Source: Melitaea cinxia | Lineage: Eukaryota > Arthropoda > Insecta > Lepidoptera > Nymphalidae | Direction: 5' to 3' | DNA length: 64,000 bases | NCBI RefSeq assembly: GCF_905220565.1 | Contig: NC_059423.1 | Span: 1,603,501-1,667,500, forward strand | Shown: positions 10,774 through 21,400 of the stretch, piece after piece | How the letters are laid out: every line of letters begins with the position of its first letter | Numbering within the stretch: the first letter of the stretch is position 1 | The notes under the pieces: model-generated | Seen by the model: the letters and a program-made list of their open reading frames with translations, nothing else | Databases searched by the model: none | What the model was told of the DNA's origin: nothing | Position numbers and translations under genes: made by a program

Positions 10774-11741
10774 CTTCACTTACCTCAAGTTTTAAGACGT
10801 GTGAGAAAGACGACTGAAGTCCAATCAGTAATATAATTAATTGAGCCTGAAAAGTGAAAGAAGAAAAATTATATTTTTTATTGATCACATACAATTTCTA
10901 AATTTATCTGGATAATTTTTAACGTTGACTTAATATTCAGCTAGCAGACCAACAGGGGGGGGGGGGGTACCAAAGCCTTACAACATCTAAATTATAACAC
11001 GGCTTTGAAGTAGGAGTAAGGATTATTGAGGATTGTTGTGGCGCTGTGTCGACAGCAGGGCTTGATGTTTCACCTATAGGCGACGATAACCGCTCACCAT
11101 AATGACCGAACGAATAGCAAACAATGCCATCATAGTGATATAAACATCTCGTGACAAACACCCGAAGTAACATTATCCGGATACAAGCCACACACACAGA
11201 ATAATACGCCTGTAATATCCCACTACTGGGCATAGGCCTCTTTCCCCATGTAGGAGAAGGATCAGAGCTTAATCTACCACGCTGCTCCAATGCGGGTTGG
11301 CGGATATATTCCCTAGTATGAGTAACGATCGCTATCAGGTGTACATGATAACAACCGGGACCGACAGCTTAACGTGCTCTTCGAGGCACGGTGGGGAGAC
11401 CCACAAGGACTGCACAAACACTCAGACCACGACAAATACCTGTATGGCCAATACAAATGTTTGTCATGTGCGAGGATCGAACCCGCAACCGTAGACACAA
11501 AATAATGCATACTAAGAAAAAAAAAACACACATGTCTACTATAATCACATATATATTATATCACCCACACTTATATTTATGACACCTAACTATATATCTA
11601 GAAACCCTAACGTGATATTTCATATCCTACTTTAATGAAAGAAAAAAAAAATTGTAGGTACCCAGAGATTATAGCATTTAAACAAACAAACACTTGACTT
11701 TTATTTTAATATATAATATAAAACATTACCTTAAACAACAT
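4198..11741 (-). CDS. Secreted Ser/Thr-rich mucin-like protein, 8 exons, about 848 aa
   Basis: Coding exons in order on the minus strand: 11730-11741, 10784-10846, 10365-10544, 8927-8968, 7871-8113, 6392-7111, 5505-5564, 4198-5424. Every junction is AG/GT and every intron is phase 0. The sum is 2547 nt, an unbroken 848 codons plus stop. Exons 1-2 give MLFKAQLIILLIGLQSSFS, a textbook signal peptide with likely cleavage after about residue 19. Then follow an acidic Asp/Asn/Ser stretch (26-85), a dibasic RSKR furin-type site (92-95), a basic segment with a cationic amphipathic helix (154-173), a Thr/Pro-rich mucin domain (181-420), a short linker, and a second Ser/Thr domain with degenerate repeats (about 553-848). 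NXS/T sequons are frequent. The protein is predicted to be secreted and heavily O-glycosylated, such as a matrix, silk, peritrophic or egg-coat component, but the family is not recognised. A TATTTAAA motif lies about 55 bases upstream of the ATG. Small extra exons in the large introns cannot be excluded. Confidence 0.82.
5785..6010. repeat. E-family repeat fragment (intron 6 of the mucin-like gene)
   Basis: Contains CTTCTACCCGCGCCTTCGC and a run about a Tyr-Asn-like phrase GTACCAAGTTTCATGATAAT, ending with AAGCGTAACAAACAAAC. The same phrases recur at 27716-27870 and resemble the A/G-rich ends of the E group. It appears to be an old interspersed copy. Confidence 0.5.
6205..6345 (+). mobile_element. 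B-family SINE fragment
   Basis: Contains the family phrases ATACTCATAGTAGG, AACCTGCAGTGGAGC and GAGGCCTACGCCCAGCAG. This matches, in plus orientation, the 3' half of the tRNA-derived SINE at 24277-24575. The tRNA-like promoter half is missing. The fragment lies in the intron just beyond the donor of exon 6 (6391). Confidence 0.7.
6392..7111 (-). CDS. Exon 6 of the mucin-like gene: Thr/Pro-rich mucin domain
   Basis: The acceptor TTAATATTTACAG precedes AGG at 7111, and the donor GAG/GTAACT follows 6392. The exon is 720 nt, exactly 240 codons, phase 0 on both sides. It encodes residues 181-420, opening RPLTTTLLTTTTEVPTTTN. Short Thr-Thr-Thr-X-Leu-Pro motifs repeat throughout, as expected for dense O-glycosylation. 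It ends in a non-repetitive helix-like segment (NAELPKLILDELLKE). The ACA/ACT/ACC/ACG codons are mixed, so the Thr runs are not a simple DNA microsatellite. Confidence 0.87.
7517..7860. repeat. E-family repeat plus C-rich run
   Basis: Begins AGCTGACCCCGCATACGTTG and carries phrases shared with 20488-20795 (TTCTCAGA, TATGCACACAAAATT, GACACGAGAATTTTATA). It is followed by a CCCCCCCCCC run near 7778. GTAATTAATGGATAATAGA near 7710 and its inverse ATTATCCATTAATTACCGG near 7800 form an imperfect inverted repeat of about 15 bp around the C-run. Confidence 0.6.
7871..8113 (-). CDS. Exon 5 of the mucin-like gene: basic region with cationic amphipathic helix
   Basis: The acceptor CAAATTTCCAG precedes CAC at 8113, and the donor CAA/GTAAGA follows 7871. 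The 81 codons are phase 0 on both sides and encode residues 100-180. The first 45 residues are Lys/Gln/Glu/Asn-rich. Residues 154-173 (GITKIRNKIRNLLSTIRKIF) place Ile/Leu/Phe every three to four positions against Lys/Arg, giving a strongly cationic amphipathic helix. This lies downstream of the RSKR site at 92-95 in the previous exon, so cleavage would put it in the C-terminal product. Function unknown. Confidence 0.85.
8541..8870 (-). mobile_element. A-family SINE with 11-bp target-site duplication
   Basis: Full-length copy read on the minus strand, starting near CTGCATGGCTATGGTACT and ending GGCTGTAATGATGATGATG. It is flanked by identical TACGAAATATC at 8530-8540 and 8871-8881, a clear target-site duplication. 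It lies in the intron between exons 4 and 5 of the mucin-like gene, about 46 bases from the exon 4 donor. Related copies occur at 25852, 31146, 37871, 44335, 45962 and 48064. Confidence 0.88.
9275..9666. mobile_element. D-family MITE-like element
   Basis: The left end AAACCGACTTCAA (about 9277) and right end TTGAAGTCGGTTAAAA (about 9650) are inverted copies of one another. Inside are the family phrases CCTCGATTTCTCTAGGATCC and AAAAATCATTAAAATCG. Other copies are at 22925-23290, 23755-23855 and 52463-52795. No coding capacity was found, which suggests a non-autonomous DNA element. Confidence 0.7.
10004..10160. repeat. Two tandem copies of an about 80-bp unit
   Basis: AAAGAGGCGCAAACGA starts at 10004 and again at 10084. 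Both are followed by TGAATGGAG, CAGTGATGTTAAATGAC, ATCGTCGCCG and a segment ending TTACCGGA. The copies differ at only a few positions. They lie inside a longer repeat (about 9790-10318) whose right end, ACTTCAGTCGTGTG, recurs at about 44805. Confidence 0.85.
10365..10544 (-). CDS. Exon 3 of the mucin-like gene: acidic segment
   Basis: The acceptor TTTGTTTTCAG precedes GAA at 10544, and the donor AAT/GTAAGA follows 10365. The 60 codons (residues 26-85) are phase 0 at both ends. The segment is dominated by Asp, Asn, Ser and Glu with the recurring unit ISDN/ISNE/ISDE. It is very acidic and contrasts with the basic exons that follow. It may act as an acidic pro-segment before the RSKR site in exon 4 (8927-8968); this is inference. 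Confidence 0.83.
10731..10771. repeat. (AT)n microsatellite
   Basis: About 20 uninterrupted AT dinucleotides just downstream of the exon 2 donor of the mucin-like gene. Confidence 0.9.
11207..11510 (-). mobile_element. B-family tRNA-derived SINE, promoter end truncated
   Basis: Shares CCTGTAATATCCCACTACTG and GATCGCTATCAGGTGTACAT with the copy at 24277. Read on the minus strand, the right end holds the B-box-like GGTTGCGGGTTCGATCC, as in a tRNA T-arm. The A-box half is replaced by unrelated sequence. It lies in intron 1 of the mucin-like gene. Confidence 0.8.
11730..11741 (-). CDS. Exon 1 of the mucin-like gene (start codon)
   Basis: ATG at 11741-11739 begins MLFK, then AAG/GTAATG. This is the only nearby ATG that joins in frame to the hydrophobic exon 2 (10784-10846), completing a signal peptide. 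The upstream sequence carries TATTTAAA at 11793-11800 and an arthropod-like initiator TCAGT at 11754-11758. Their 44-base spacing is longer than usual, so the transcription start is uncertain. Confidence 0.78.
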
Positions 11742-11878
11742 TTCGCACTAACCACTGAACTCAAACAAACCGCTAAACTAATAGAAATGCCATTTAAATA
11801 GAATTCCTAATGAATATTTTATCTATTATCTGTAAATTATAATATAACCTTATTTGTGTTGTTTGATTTATTTATAAA

Positions 11879-13155
11879 CTAGCTGTGCCCGCGACTCCTC
11901 CCGCTTGGATTTTAACAAAAAAGTTATTTTTCAGATCGCAGAGTTACAAAATAAATAAATTTCTAAAATAAAGGTAACCTTAGTTACTCCTTATTACATC
12001 AGCTATCTGCCAGTGAAAACCCCGTCAAAATCGGTGTAGCCTTTCAGAGATTAGCCGGAACAAACAGACAGACAGACAGACAGACAAAAATTGTAAACAA
12101 TGTTTTTTTGGAATTTGTACCGTATATGCATGCATCCACATGCATTTAGTAAAAACTGATTATTTTAATATTACAAACAGACACTCCAATTTTATTTATT
12201 TGTACAAATTATTAGCGTATTGAGGTAGACACACAAATATCTTGTTCAAATTTTTGAGCCGCCAAAGTGGGGAAGTACCTCGAGTGATGTGCTCCTGTGG
12301 TGTGATAGTCAGGCATCTGGGGAGGGTCGTGAATGACCGATTTACATCTTATGATTTAAGATCTGTCTCTTAAATGATAAAGGATTATCTCATCTCTTAG
12401 GTTGGCAGAAAAAGGGTGAAGGTCGTTTGTAATTCGGATACCTTACTATTAATGATATTGTAAAATTTCAGCCAAAATAAGAAAAAATAACAAAGTAACA
12501 GCAATGTATTATTTATCTCTATAAATAAAACAATTCCAAGAGTTAATAATCACGTAATGATGAATTAAATCGAAATAGTTTTGCTTCGAAATTTTTTTAA
12601 TGATTTTAGTCATTATTACCAAATTAATGATAATGATTTTATTTACATTCTAATAAAATATTAGAATGTTATTTACTAATACTGTGTCTGTTTGGTGCAT
12701 TTAATTTTAAAAGAATCAAGAGTTACGTTGACGATTAGATTCTTTAAAATTTCTAAGTATTTTTTTTAAAACCCAAATTGTAAGAAAATCTTACTAACAA
12801 AACTAACAATTGAATAGCATTTTTTTTACCATAATAATCTATACAAATAAATAAAATTGGAGTCTGTTTGTAATATTAAAATAACCGCTTTTATTGAATG
12901 CATACGGATGTACACATGGTACATATACTAAAGTAACATTTTTTACAATTTTTGCTTGTCTGTTTGTCTCGGCTAATCTTTGAAACGATTTAACCGATTT
13001 TGATGGGCCTTTCACTAGTAGATAGATGATGTAATAAGGAGTAACTTAAATTACTTTTATTTTAGAAATTTATTTTATTTTATAACTATGCGAAATGTAC
13101 AATAAATTTTTGGTTAAATTCCACGCGGACGAAGTCGCGGGTACAGCTAGTCCTT
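11879..13155. repeat. Large inverted pair of E-family copies (about 330-bp arms)
   Basis: The left arm 11879-12210 begins CTAGCTGTGCCCGCGACTCC. The right arm 12840-13155 ends GAAGTCGCGGGTACAGCTAG in inverse orientation. Both arms carry TTACTCCTTATTACATCA, AACAGACA runs and GGAGT/ACTCC with TTTGTAATATTAAAATAA. The roughly 630-bp spacer is AT-rich. Together they form a palindromic structure in the spacer between the two secreted-protein genes. Confidence 0.8.
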
Positions 13156-13479
13156 TAATTCAACTTTTATTATCAATTAGCTTAATAACTTTCATTTCGG
13201 ACATAAAACAGAAATACAGAAAAAATATATTAACTAGGAAAGACTACAACTTTACATGGCGTGCTTTCTTTTCTGCGAAAGAATCCATTAGCTCCTTATA
13301 GTCCGTGGCATTGGCAGTTTTGTTTTCAATGGACAGGATCACGAGATCACGATGGACATCCTGACCCATTGTTGAACGTAGATAAGTTTTAATTATTTTC
13401 ATTTTGCTGAAGCTTCGCTCACAGCTTGCAGACGTTGTTGGTAATCTATTACATATAATAAAATGGTAGGAAAGTCAAA

Positions 13480-14053
13480 ACCGTACATTGAATATTTTTT
13501 TAAAAGAATACTTGGGGTGTGATCTACAATCGATACCGAAGCCAAAAATATAGCTTTTAGAATTTTTGTCTGTTTGTCTGTTTGTCTGTATGTATGTCCG
13601 GGATAACCTCAAAAAGTACCGCATGGATTTACTTCAAATTTGGCACGAATATTATTAAGAAGTCGAGTCACCATATAGGCTAGATATTATCATGCTATCA
13701 CCTACCGGGAACAAACAGTGAACCTTTATTTCCTAAACGCATTCTGTAACAATGTGTAATCTAACGACGCTTATTTGAATGTTGTTGTTATTATGTTAAT
13801 AACCATACTATAGAGGCTAGCTTCACACTATAAAAATCACGCAATATAAGTAACTAAGCCGATAAACATAATTAAATGAATATAAGTAGACAAGACAATT
13901 TTAAAACAGCGCCATCTATGAGATTTTTCTGTAGATATGAAATGTAATGAAGAAACGGGTAAATGAATGTTATTTTAAAAGGTATAGTCGTAGGTATTTT
14001 TGGTGCTGTATAGCGTTCACGCAGACGACGTCGCGGGCAGCAGCTAGTTTGCA
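13480..14053. repeat. E-family copy
   Basis: Contains TTTGTCTGTTTGTCTGT and GTACCGCATGGATTTACTTC, and ends CACGCAGACGACGTCGCGGGCAGCAGCTAG. The last part matches the inverted family end near 13125. No coding sequence seen. Confidence 0.65.
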
Positions 14054-14164
14054 ATAAATCCTTAAAGCTATACTAACATTTTGAAACGCTTCTTGCAACT
14101 CATACATGCTTTTACAGATATTGTAACAGGTCGAAGGCACTTGATTTTTCTTGATCTATGAATA

Positions 14165-14300
14165 TTTACTAGATAATAATAATAATAATAAATAAATATT
14201 CTTTATTCTACCCCAAAGACAAATACAATATAGTTAGATTCACAAAATAGTCTTAGCTTTGTACAATTGGCGGCCTTAAAAGGCCATCTCTACCAGGTAA
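14165..14300 (-). mobile_element. 3' tail of a LINE
   Basis: On the minus strand it reads through a GGCCGCC motif and a TTTGTA run to AATAAAGAATATTTATTTATT. This resembles the tail of the LINE at 62270-62400 (GGCCGCCTTTGCATAC, then AATAAAGTTTAATAAATAAA). Only the tail remains. Confidence 0.55.
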
Positions 14301-15343
14301 ACGTGTTGCGGAGGATATTATGACCAATGAATACAAACCGGCATAGGTGAACTTATAACTTATAGAGTAATATCATCACTACATAGTATAAAACAAAGTC
14401 GCTTTCTCTGTCCCTGCACATGTATGTACGCTTAAATCTTTAAAACTACGCAACGGATTTTGATGCGGTTCTTTTTAATAGATAGATTGATTCAAGAGGA
14501 AGGTTTATATGTATAACAACATCCATTAAATAGTGGAGAAATACTGTTATTTTTGAGTTTTCTAATGTTATGTCGTAAATAATAATTATTTTTTTTCGCT
14601 TAAATTGCAAACGCAGGCTGAACCCTTCGAGATTTATCAAAATAACGTACTAAGTATTGTACACATTGAAAAGATCTACAGAAAACTCCGCGATGGTATA
14701 TACCTATCTCTTATGGATATCCCACAATAACATTTTTTTGTCATTTACTTTTTACGACAAATAATGGCTAATTTTCGAAGCGATTTTAACCAATACACCA
14801 TTAATCCTTATCCAATTAAATACCTTAAATATATTTTTTATTTAATATAGATCTATATGGCCCTTTACAGCATATGATTTAAATGAATATTTTCGAAGAT
14901 ATTACAGATTTAAAAATCGCGGTACGTAGCGTTTGCGGCGGTTCCGGCCGGCTTTTACTCTAAGTTAACGCGTGCGGGCCACGGGCAGTAATGAATAAAT
15001 CAAAACTACTGGATGGATTTTAATCATTTTTTCAGTGAATGACATAGGCTATAATTATATTTTATACCCGCCCGAAGCCGGAGCGGGTCGCTAGTTATTG
15101 TATATTTAATTTTTAGATAAGACTTGCTAGATCTCATAAGATGCGTTCATAAATAACTTAATTAGTATGTGTTAAAAAACTAACTGGGCGTATGGTAATA
15201 GAAAAGTTTGTTTTTCAAACATATTATATTAAGATTCGATTACATATATACAAAAATAAAAACCTTTTTAAGTATTTTTTTTTCTTACAGCATAATACTA
15301 ATTATAAATACTAATTATAGATTAAATAATTATTTATATCATG
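14300..15343. other. Intergenic with E-type repeat fragments
   Basis: Pieces at about 14390-14470 and 14930-15095 (ATACCCGCCCGAAGCCGGAG, then CTAGTTATT) resemble the E group. Nothing else is identifiable up to the 3' end of the large minus-strand gene. Confidence 0.45.
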
Positions 15344-15349
15344 TTTATT
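15344..15349 (-). terminator. Polyadenylation signal AATAAA for the large secreted-protein gene
   Basis: Minus-strand AATAAA 36-41 bases beyond the TGA at 15385-15387. It marks the likely 3' end of this gene and separates it from the mucin-like gene that begins 3.6 kb further along. Confidence 0.65.
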
Positions 15350-15384
15350 GTGATAAAAATTATTACAAAACAACAAAAATATAA

Positions 15385-18300
15385 TCAAAATTTCGTACTA
15401 TTGTTTTTCATTTTTGTGAGTATGAGAGGTTCGTTAGACGCCACCTTAAAATAACTTTCCAGATCATCCATAAAAAATTTTGATCCATTGAATTTACGTC
15501 TGTTTACATTAGATTTCTCAACAACATCTGGTTGAATTTCGCTTGTAGGCTTATTTATTTTAGGTTCTTTTTTATTTGTATGTATGTGTCCGTGATATAG
15601 CATATTTGCTACAGGTCCTTTGCTTTGTTGGTATGCATAAATAAATGGTATTGTGCCATTTATGCTTTCATTTGGCCCATAAAATGCACTTTTATTGTAA
15701 TTCTTCCAATCTTTAATCTTTATTTTAAATTCACTAGAACTTTCTGTTGATGTAACTATTGGGACTTCGACTTTAGGTGTTAGACTATCTGAAAATCTTT
15801 GCAGAAACGCTTTCAAAATGTTAGTATTAGTGTCAATTCTTTTTAGTATTTCATTAGTAACTTTCTCATTATATTTTATTATATCAGGTGTATAAATACT
15901 ATTATTTTGTTTTTCTGTTGCTGTAGGTTCTGATTTAATGTTGTTTTTGATTGAATTGTAACTTTCTTGAAGAGTTTTTATAGATGCTAATATTTTGTTG
16001 ATTTTATCGTTATTTGCTAAATCAGTGCTTATTATATCGTCGTGTTGGATATTAACTGCTTTGTTTATATTATTTAAACTATTCGCTTGAATCATTCCTT
16101 CTAAATGTTTGCTTTCGGACATCAAATTACTTAATTGTTGGTCGACTCTTTTCTTATGTAATCGTAGTAAAGTTTTTATTTGATTTTGTTGGTCTTTCAA
16201 TTGGTTCTTAATCAGAGGGTTGACGTCAATTATGGGTTTTTTCATCTCAATTATTGTTCTTTTCACCGGTTTCAAATCTACTGTTTTGTTAAGTTTTTCT
16301 ACTTTCGATATCTGAGATAGATTAAACAATGAAAAATATCTAAGACCGTTTTCATCGAAACTTTTATTTACACTTGTATGTATTTCTTTGAATCCCGGGT
16401 TTAGCTTTGTTACGTTTTTTGGTGATATTTTGAGAGTTAATTTATATTTTGATCGAGAACCTGCAGGGACTATGGCATTAATTATTTCATCAACGTTGGG
16501 TATACTCTTTTCTGAAGTAATTGTTTGTTGTTTACCCGTTTCCATATTTTCTTCTTTAATGTAATTTGGTTTTGGTTGTATCCTATATGGTTTTTCACTG
16601 TTACCATATACAATACTATGTGTAAACAGTTCGTCTTCCTTACTCCCCGAATCATCATTAAAAAATACATGTGGATACTTAGACATTAATCTATTGGAGC
16701 TTTTATTGTCATACAAATCTGAATGTACAGATTGTTCGTTTTGGTTTTTATTTATTCTATAGATATCGTCGACTGGATATATTTCGTCATACAGATCCTG
16801 ATTTTTAACATCTATAACTGTTTCCGGCATTCCAAGCTCCTTAACAACAGTGGTTTTATCTGAATAAGCATTTTCTCTGGAAATTAAAAAAATATTTTCA
16901 TCAGAATTTTGCGGGTACACTTTTCGATCTTTAGCAATGATTTTTATTTTATCGATTTGACGTTTATTTCTCTTGTTTTTGAGAAATATTTTTTTGTTTG
17001 TCATTGATTTCGTGTTTATGAATCGGCTTAACTTTATTTTTGTTTTTACATCAGAAATTTTCTTTACAACAAAAGACCTCTTGTTCCGACTTATTCGTCT
17101 TTTACTTATTTCAAATTTCTTATGAATTGTATTGATATTTGTGTTACTAGAATTTTTAATCATATTTTCTTTTGAAACATCTGGTATGGTTAGATTTTGA
17201 TTTGTTTGGTTAGAGTGACTATTCTTTATTATTTCTAAATGTTTCTCTAAACTAGCGTTGTTAATTTTCACAAATGTTTTTAGATCTTGCAAGTTGTCGA
17301 CTTTGTTTGGCGAACGTCTTTGTATTTTGTGATCGTTTCTATGATTTATTTTAGCCTCTTTATCCACCAATTCAGCGAAGTAGTCTTTGTCTATATCAGA
17401 CTCATTGCTTACTTCTTGATCATAGCTTCGATGATACTCTTTAATAAGTTTTTCTATACCGGTAAACATTTTCATGCTTTCCTTGTCTGGTGCTTCTGCT
17501 ACATATCTATTTATACCTATTGAGAAACCAGTGCCATCTATATCTTTTAAGAGTAAAGTTACATTATCTAGATCGTTACCAATATAATTAAGTGCAGTGT
17601 TATTTTCTTTGTCCTTAATATCACTATTTATTGGATTTTGTAATCGTTTTGGAATACCATTTTCCAGAACAGTGTCATATTCTATATTAATTTCGTTCAT
17701 TTCAGCAGAATTTACTGATTTTGAGGCTGATAAAAATTTAGGATTTTCGATTTGATCTTTCCAGGAATCTTTTATTTTATTAAGTACACTTTCATGAGTT
17801 TTTAGTGTTTTGTCTATGGGATCTAGTTGCCTGTGATTAATGCGGTCATGGGGTGGAGGAATTTTGTTTACTAGCGTCTGTTGGTCATCATCTATTGGGT
17901 CCTGAATTCTTTTCACGAATTTTATATGTTCGATAATATTGTCATTCTTATGAGTGTCAGAGTGTAAAGCCTTTTCTATCTTATCGATGAGACTTCTGAC
18001 GAGCTTCTTTTTCTTCTCTCCTTTTACCCCTTTTCCGTCAAAATGTGTTTCGATTTCTATATAAACATTATCGTCATTAAGTTTAGAGTTTTCATGCAAG
18101 ACTTTAGGGCCACTTTTAATTTTATCATCAACGTAACGTATTTTTATTTGCCTTTTTAAGCGTTTAGTTTTGACATTTTTAAATTCTGTACCACTTTCTA
18201 AATTTTCACGTTTGGGTGAATGTGTTTTCATATACTCTTCTATTAATTCATTTAAAAGTAAATTTTGATTTTGTTTGTTATTATTATTTACTTCTTGTAT

Positions 18301-18472
18301 ATCTTCTAATTCCTTGACATTTTTCTTTGGATTGTCTGTAATTAATTCAACATCCCTATCGATCTTTTTCTTTTCACTCTTAACTGTTGTAGTTTCTAAG
18401 ATTTGATTTATTCTGATAGGTTTTCCATTATAAATCAACTTTATCAAGCCTTCTACATTTTTAGCGGAATTT
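15385..18472 (-). CDS. Last and largest exon (about 1029 codons) of the large secreted-protein gene
   Basis: The acceptor TTTGATGTTTCAG precedes 18472 and completes a phase-2 codon from exon 18706-18775; the frame is open to TGA at 15385. It encodes residues 1063-2091. It is Lys/Asn/Ile/Ser-rich with three furin-like sites: KTKRLKRQ, ISRNKRSF and KNKRNKRQ. Between them are many NXS/T sequons and no Cys clusters. Residues about 1840-1920 (LLRLHKKRVDQQLSNLMSE and onward) and 1990-2020 are predicted short coiled coils. The extreme C-terminus (FFMDDLESYFKVASNEPLIL) is less charged. The DNA is AT-rich but codon-like over its whole length, which argues for purifying selection on the reading frame. 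Confidence 0.88.
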
Positions 18473-21400
18473 CTGAAACATCAAATGACATTGTTTTGGT
18501 AACACACTTTTAGTTGATTGCTTTTAAAATACGATATTTTCTAAATGCAAAATAAAAATTTTAATTCGGTTTTACGTAAAATGTTAAAAAAGGACTAATA
18601 AAAAGTTACTTTGTTACTTATAAGAAATTGTTATAAATATGTTAAAGTAACTAAAATACTAGTAAACGTTATTTGCCATGTGTATGTGATATTTCGGGTA
18701 CTTACGTTAGATTAATTTTGTTATGTATGTTATCTTCATTGATTTCAATAATAGCCTTAATGTATATTTTACTATCTGCAATTAATTACATTAAATTAAG
18801 AAGCAGTAATAATATGTTTTATATATAATATTTATTTTTACACAATTTTTATCACCTTTCTTGAAACCTTCACTTTTTGGTGAATTTTGAATTTTGGTCA
18901 ATTCGTTGTTAGCTATCTGCTGTCCGAGTTTTTTACATTTGATTAACTCTTCAAAAAATTTATGCTCATCGTTGAATGGATTCAATTTTCTTGTTTCAGT
19001 GCCTTCTTTTGAATTGATGATCGAGTCTAATGTTCTTGGATTCGATGCTGAATGTAACAAGAAATGGTTAGTTTTAGTTTTCTGATTAGTAAATAATCAG
19101 AGTTTTATTGACTAAAATATTAAATTTAGGCTAAGTTTTACGTTGAAATTATAAGTTGTTTTGGCCATATTTTATAATGAGCTACAATAACTTCACATTT
19201 TATGCTATTCTTGATATAATTGGTTTTAGACCCACATTTTCTTCAAATTTTTAGTAATAACTCAACATATTATTTTCATAATTAAGACCAGGGGGAATTT
19301 TTGATACATAGTTTTTTGCTGATAACACAAAACTAATATTTTAGGTGCAAAAAGCATTACCTTCATCTGCATCAGAAACATTATTAAAGTTATTAACAAG
19401 TATGTGGACCTTTTTATAAACGTCATTTAAGTCCATGTGACCTATCATTCCTTGCAGCAGAATGTTATGCATCACTAGATGAAGTAAATCTTCCTTCCTT
19501 ATTCCATCTTTTTCGCTATCTCTTGAGAGTATTCTTTCAAAATCCTTAAGAGATTCGACTGTAGTTGTTTCTGCTTTTATTATTTCACTTTTGGTTTCTT
19601 CATTGTCTAGTTCCTTAAGGAGACTGGCTAGGCGGTTTGTTAGCATCTTTTTAAGTTCTGGATCTTTAACGCGTAGCTGAATGTTTTCAGATTCTAGAAT
19701 AAAAATCTTGTTTAGTTAAATAATTTAATAATATTTTTAATGTGTTCACTCACACATGGTTATTACCAATATATATATTCTTTATAGGTTATAATGTAAG
19801 AGAAAATATAAATTAGGCAGGTGCGTTAATGTAACATAGCATTACGTTTTTACCGTGAAATATAATCTTTTAAAGCTTTAATACGTCCTCTTTTACACTT
19901 TCTTTGTTTTCTTAGTTACATATATGCTAATATTATAAAGCTAAAAGATTGTTTGTTTGTTTAACCGTTCTTAGGAACTATTCGTTCGAATTGAAAAATT
20001 CTTTTAGTGCTGGATAACTCATTTACCGAGGAAGACTCTATAGATTATATTTCTCCCTAAATAATCTAATAATATAATAAATATATATTGTTAGTAAATT
20101 CTTACCAATTGATCTTTTAGTTCTATAGATTGGATCAACTTCATTGTAATAATTATCATCATCGTCATCAGTATCAGTCGCTGTTTCTTGGACGACTTCA
20201 TATTTATTAGCCGTTATTTTGGTCGTTTCAGAAAATCCTGTTGAAGCTAAAATTATTTCAAATAAATATTAAGTTATAGATTAAATGTTTCATTTTTTGC
20301 TGTTTCTCATATTTAGCAGAACAATAATCATTTAATCGCAGTCAAGACGCAGTGTGAGACATTTGGAAGTTCCTCTTGAATATCGAAGTAAATTTCGTAT
20401 CAGGATTACTAGAATCAGTTCAGTACAAAGTTTCATAGTTTATCGATTACAACAAACAAACAAAGCTGTTATTTTAACGATATAAATATACTGGCTGACT
20501 CGGCAAACGTTGTCTTGCCGCTAAACGCTATTTAAAAATAGGGGTTGGCGGCAGAAGGGAGAAAATTTAGGGTTGTATGTATTTTTCAACGCCAAATCAT
20601 AATAAAAAAATTAGAAAAAAATGGGGTGGACTACCCTTAACATTTAGGGGGATAAAAAATAGATATTGTTCGATTCTCAGACCTACCCAATATGCACACA
20701 AAATTTCATAAGAATTGGTTAAGCCGTTTCGGAGGAGTTTAACTACAAACACCGCGACACGAGAATTTTATATATTAGATTTTTTCAGTATTTGCTTGTA
20801 TAGAAATAATTTAATTTCTCTCTCCCATACACATACCGAATCCGCTATGAATAAGACAATACATGTGATAAAAAATTGTGTGATATTAGGGAAGAGAGAA
20901 AGAGAGAGAAAAACTAATTATTTCTATAATGACAGTAATTTTCTTTTCGAATTAGAGATAAATCACTTACGTTTATTTGTCGATAAATATCCATCGATAT
21001 CGATAAAAAAGTTCGTCAAGATCACAGTAAAAGTGATAGCTGTAGCAAGTAGAGTCGCGCAGAGCACTCGGAAAAAGAGCGCGTTGTTGTCGCATCGTAA
21101 CATAAAGACGGGTAAACAACAAAAATCTTTGTGTATATGTATATCAGAGTAGAGAATTTCGTTCGTACGTCAAGTATTAAGCTTTGCTACTGTGTTATAA
21201 TCAAATGTTTTGTAAACAGAATTGTTAAAATTTTCTTAACAATGAAAATTTCTTTTTTCGTGTTTTATTTCCGTTTTAGCTAATTTTTGTTGTATATAAC
21301 CTCATTTTGTTGCCTTAAAGGAGTCTATATGTATTTTTAATAATGCCCCGTTATGATCCATCTATCAGTTTCTCTTAAGGCTATTATTACTCCCATTTGT

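Noticed and set aside
12060..12090. CAGACAGACAGACAGA run as a CRISPR-like or satellite array
   Set aside because: It is a short tetranucleotide run inside an E-family element. No spacer-repeat structure occurs anywhere in the window.
20715..21152. Plus-strand frame of 145 codons
   Set aside because: It begins in an E-family repeat and runs through GA-rich sequence. No coding composition or homology features.
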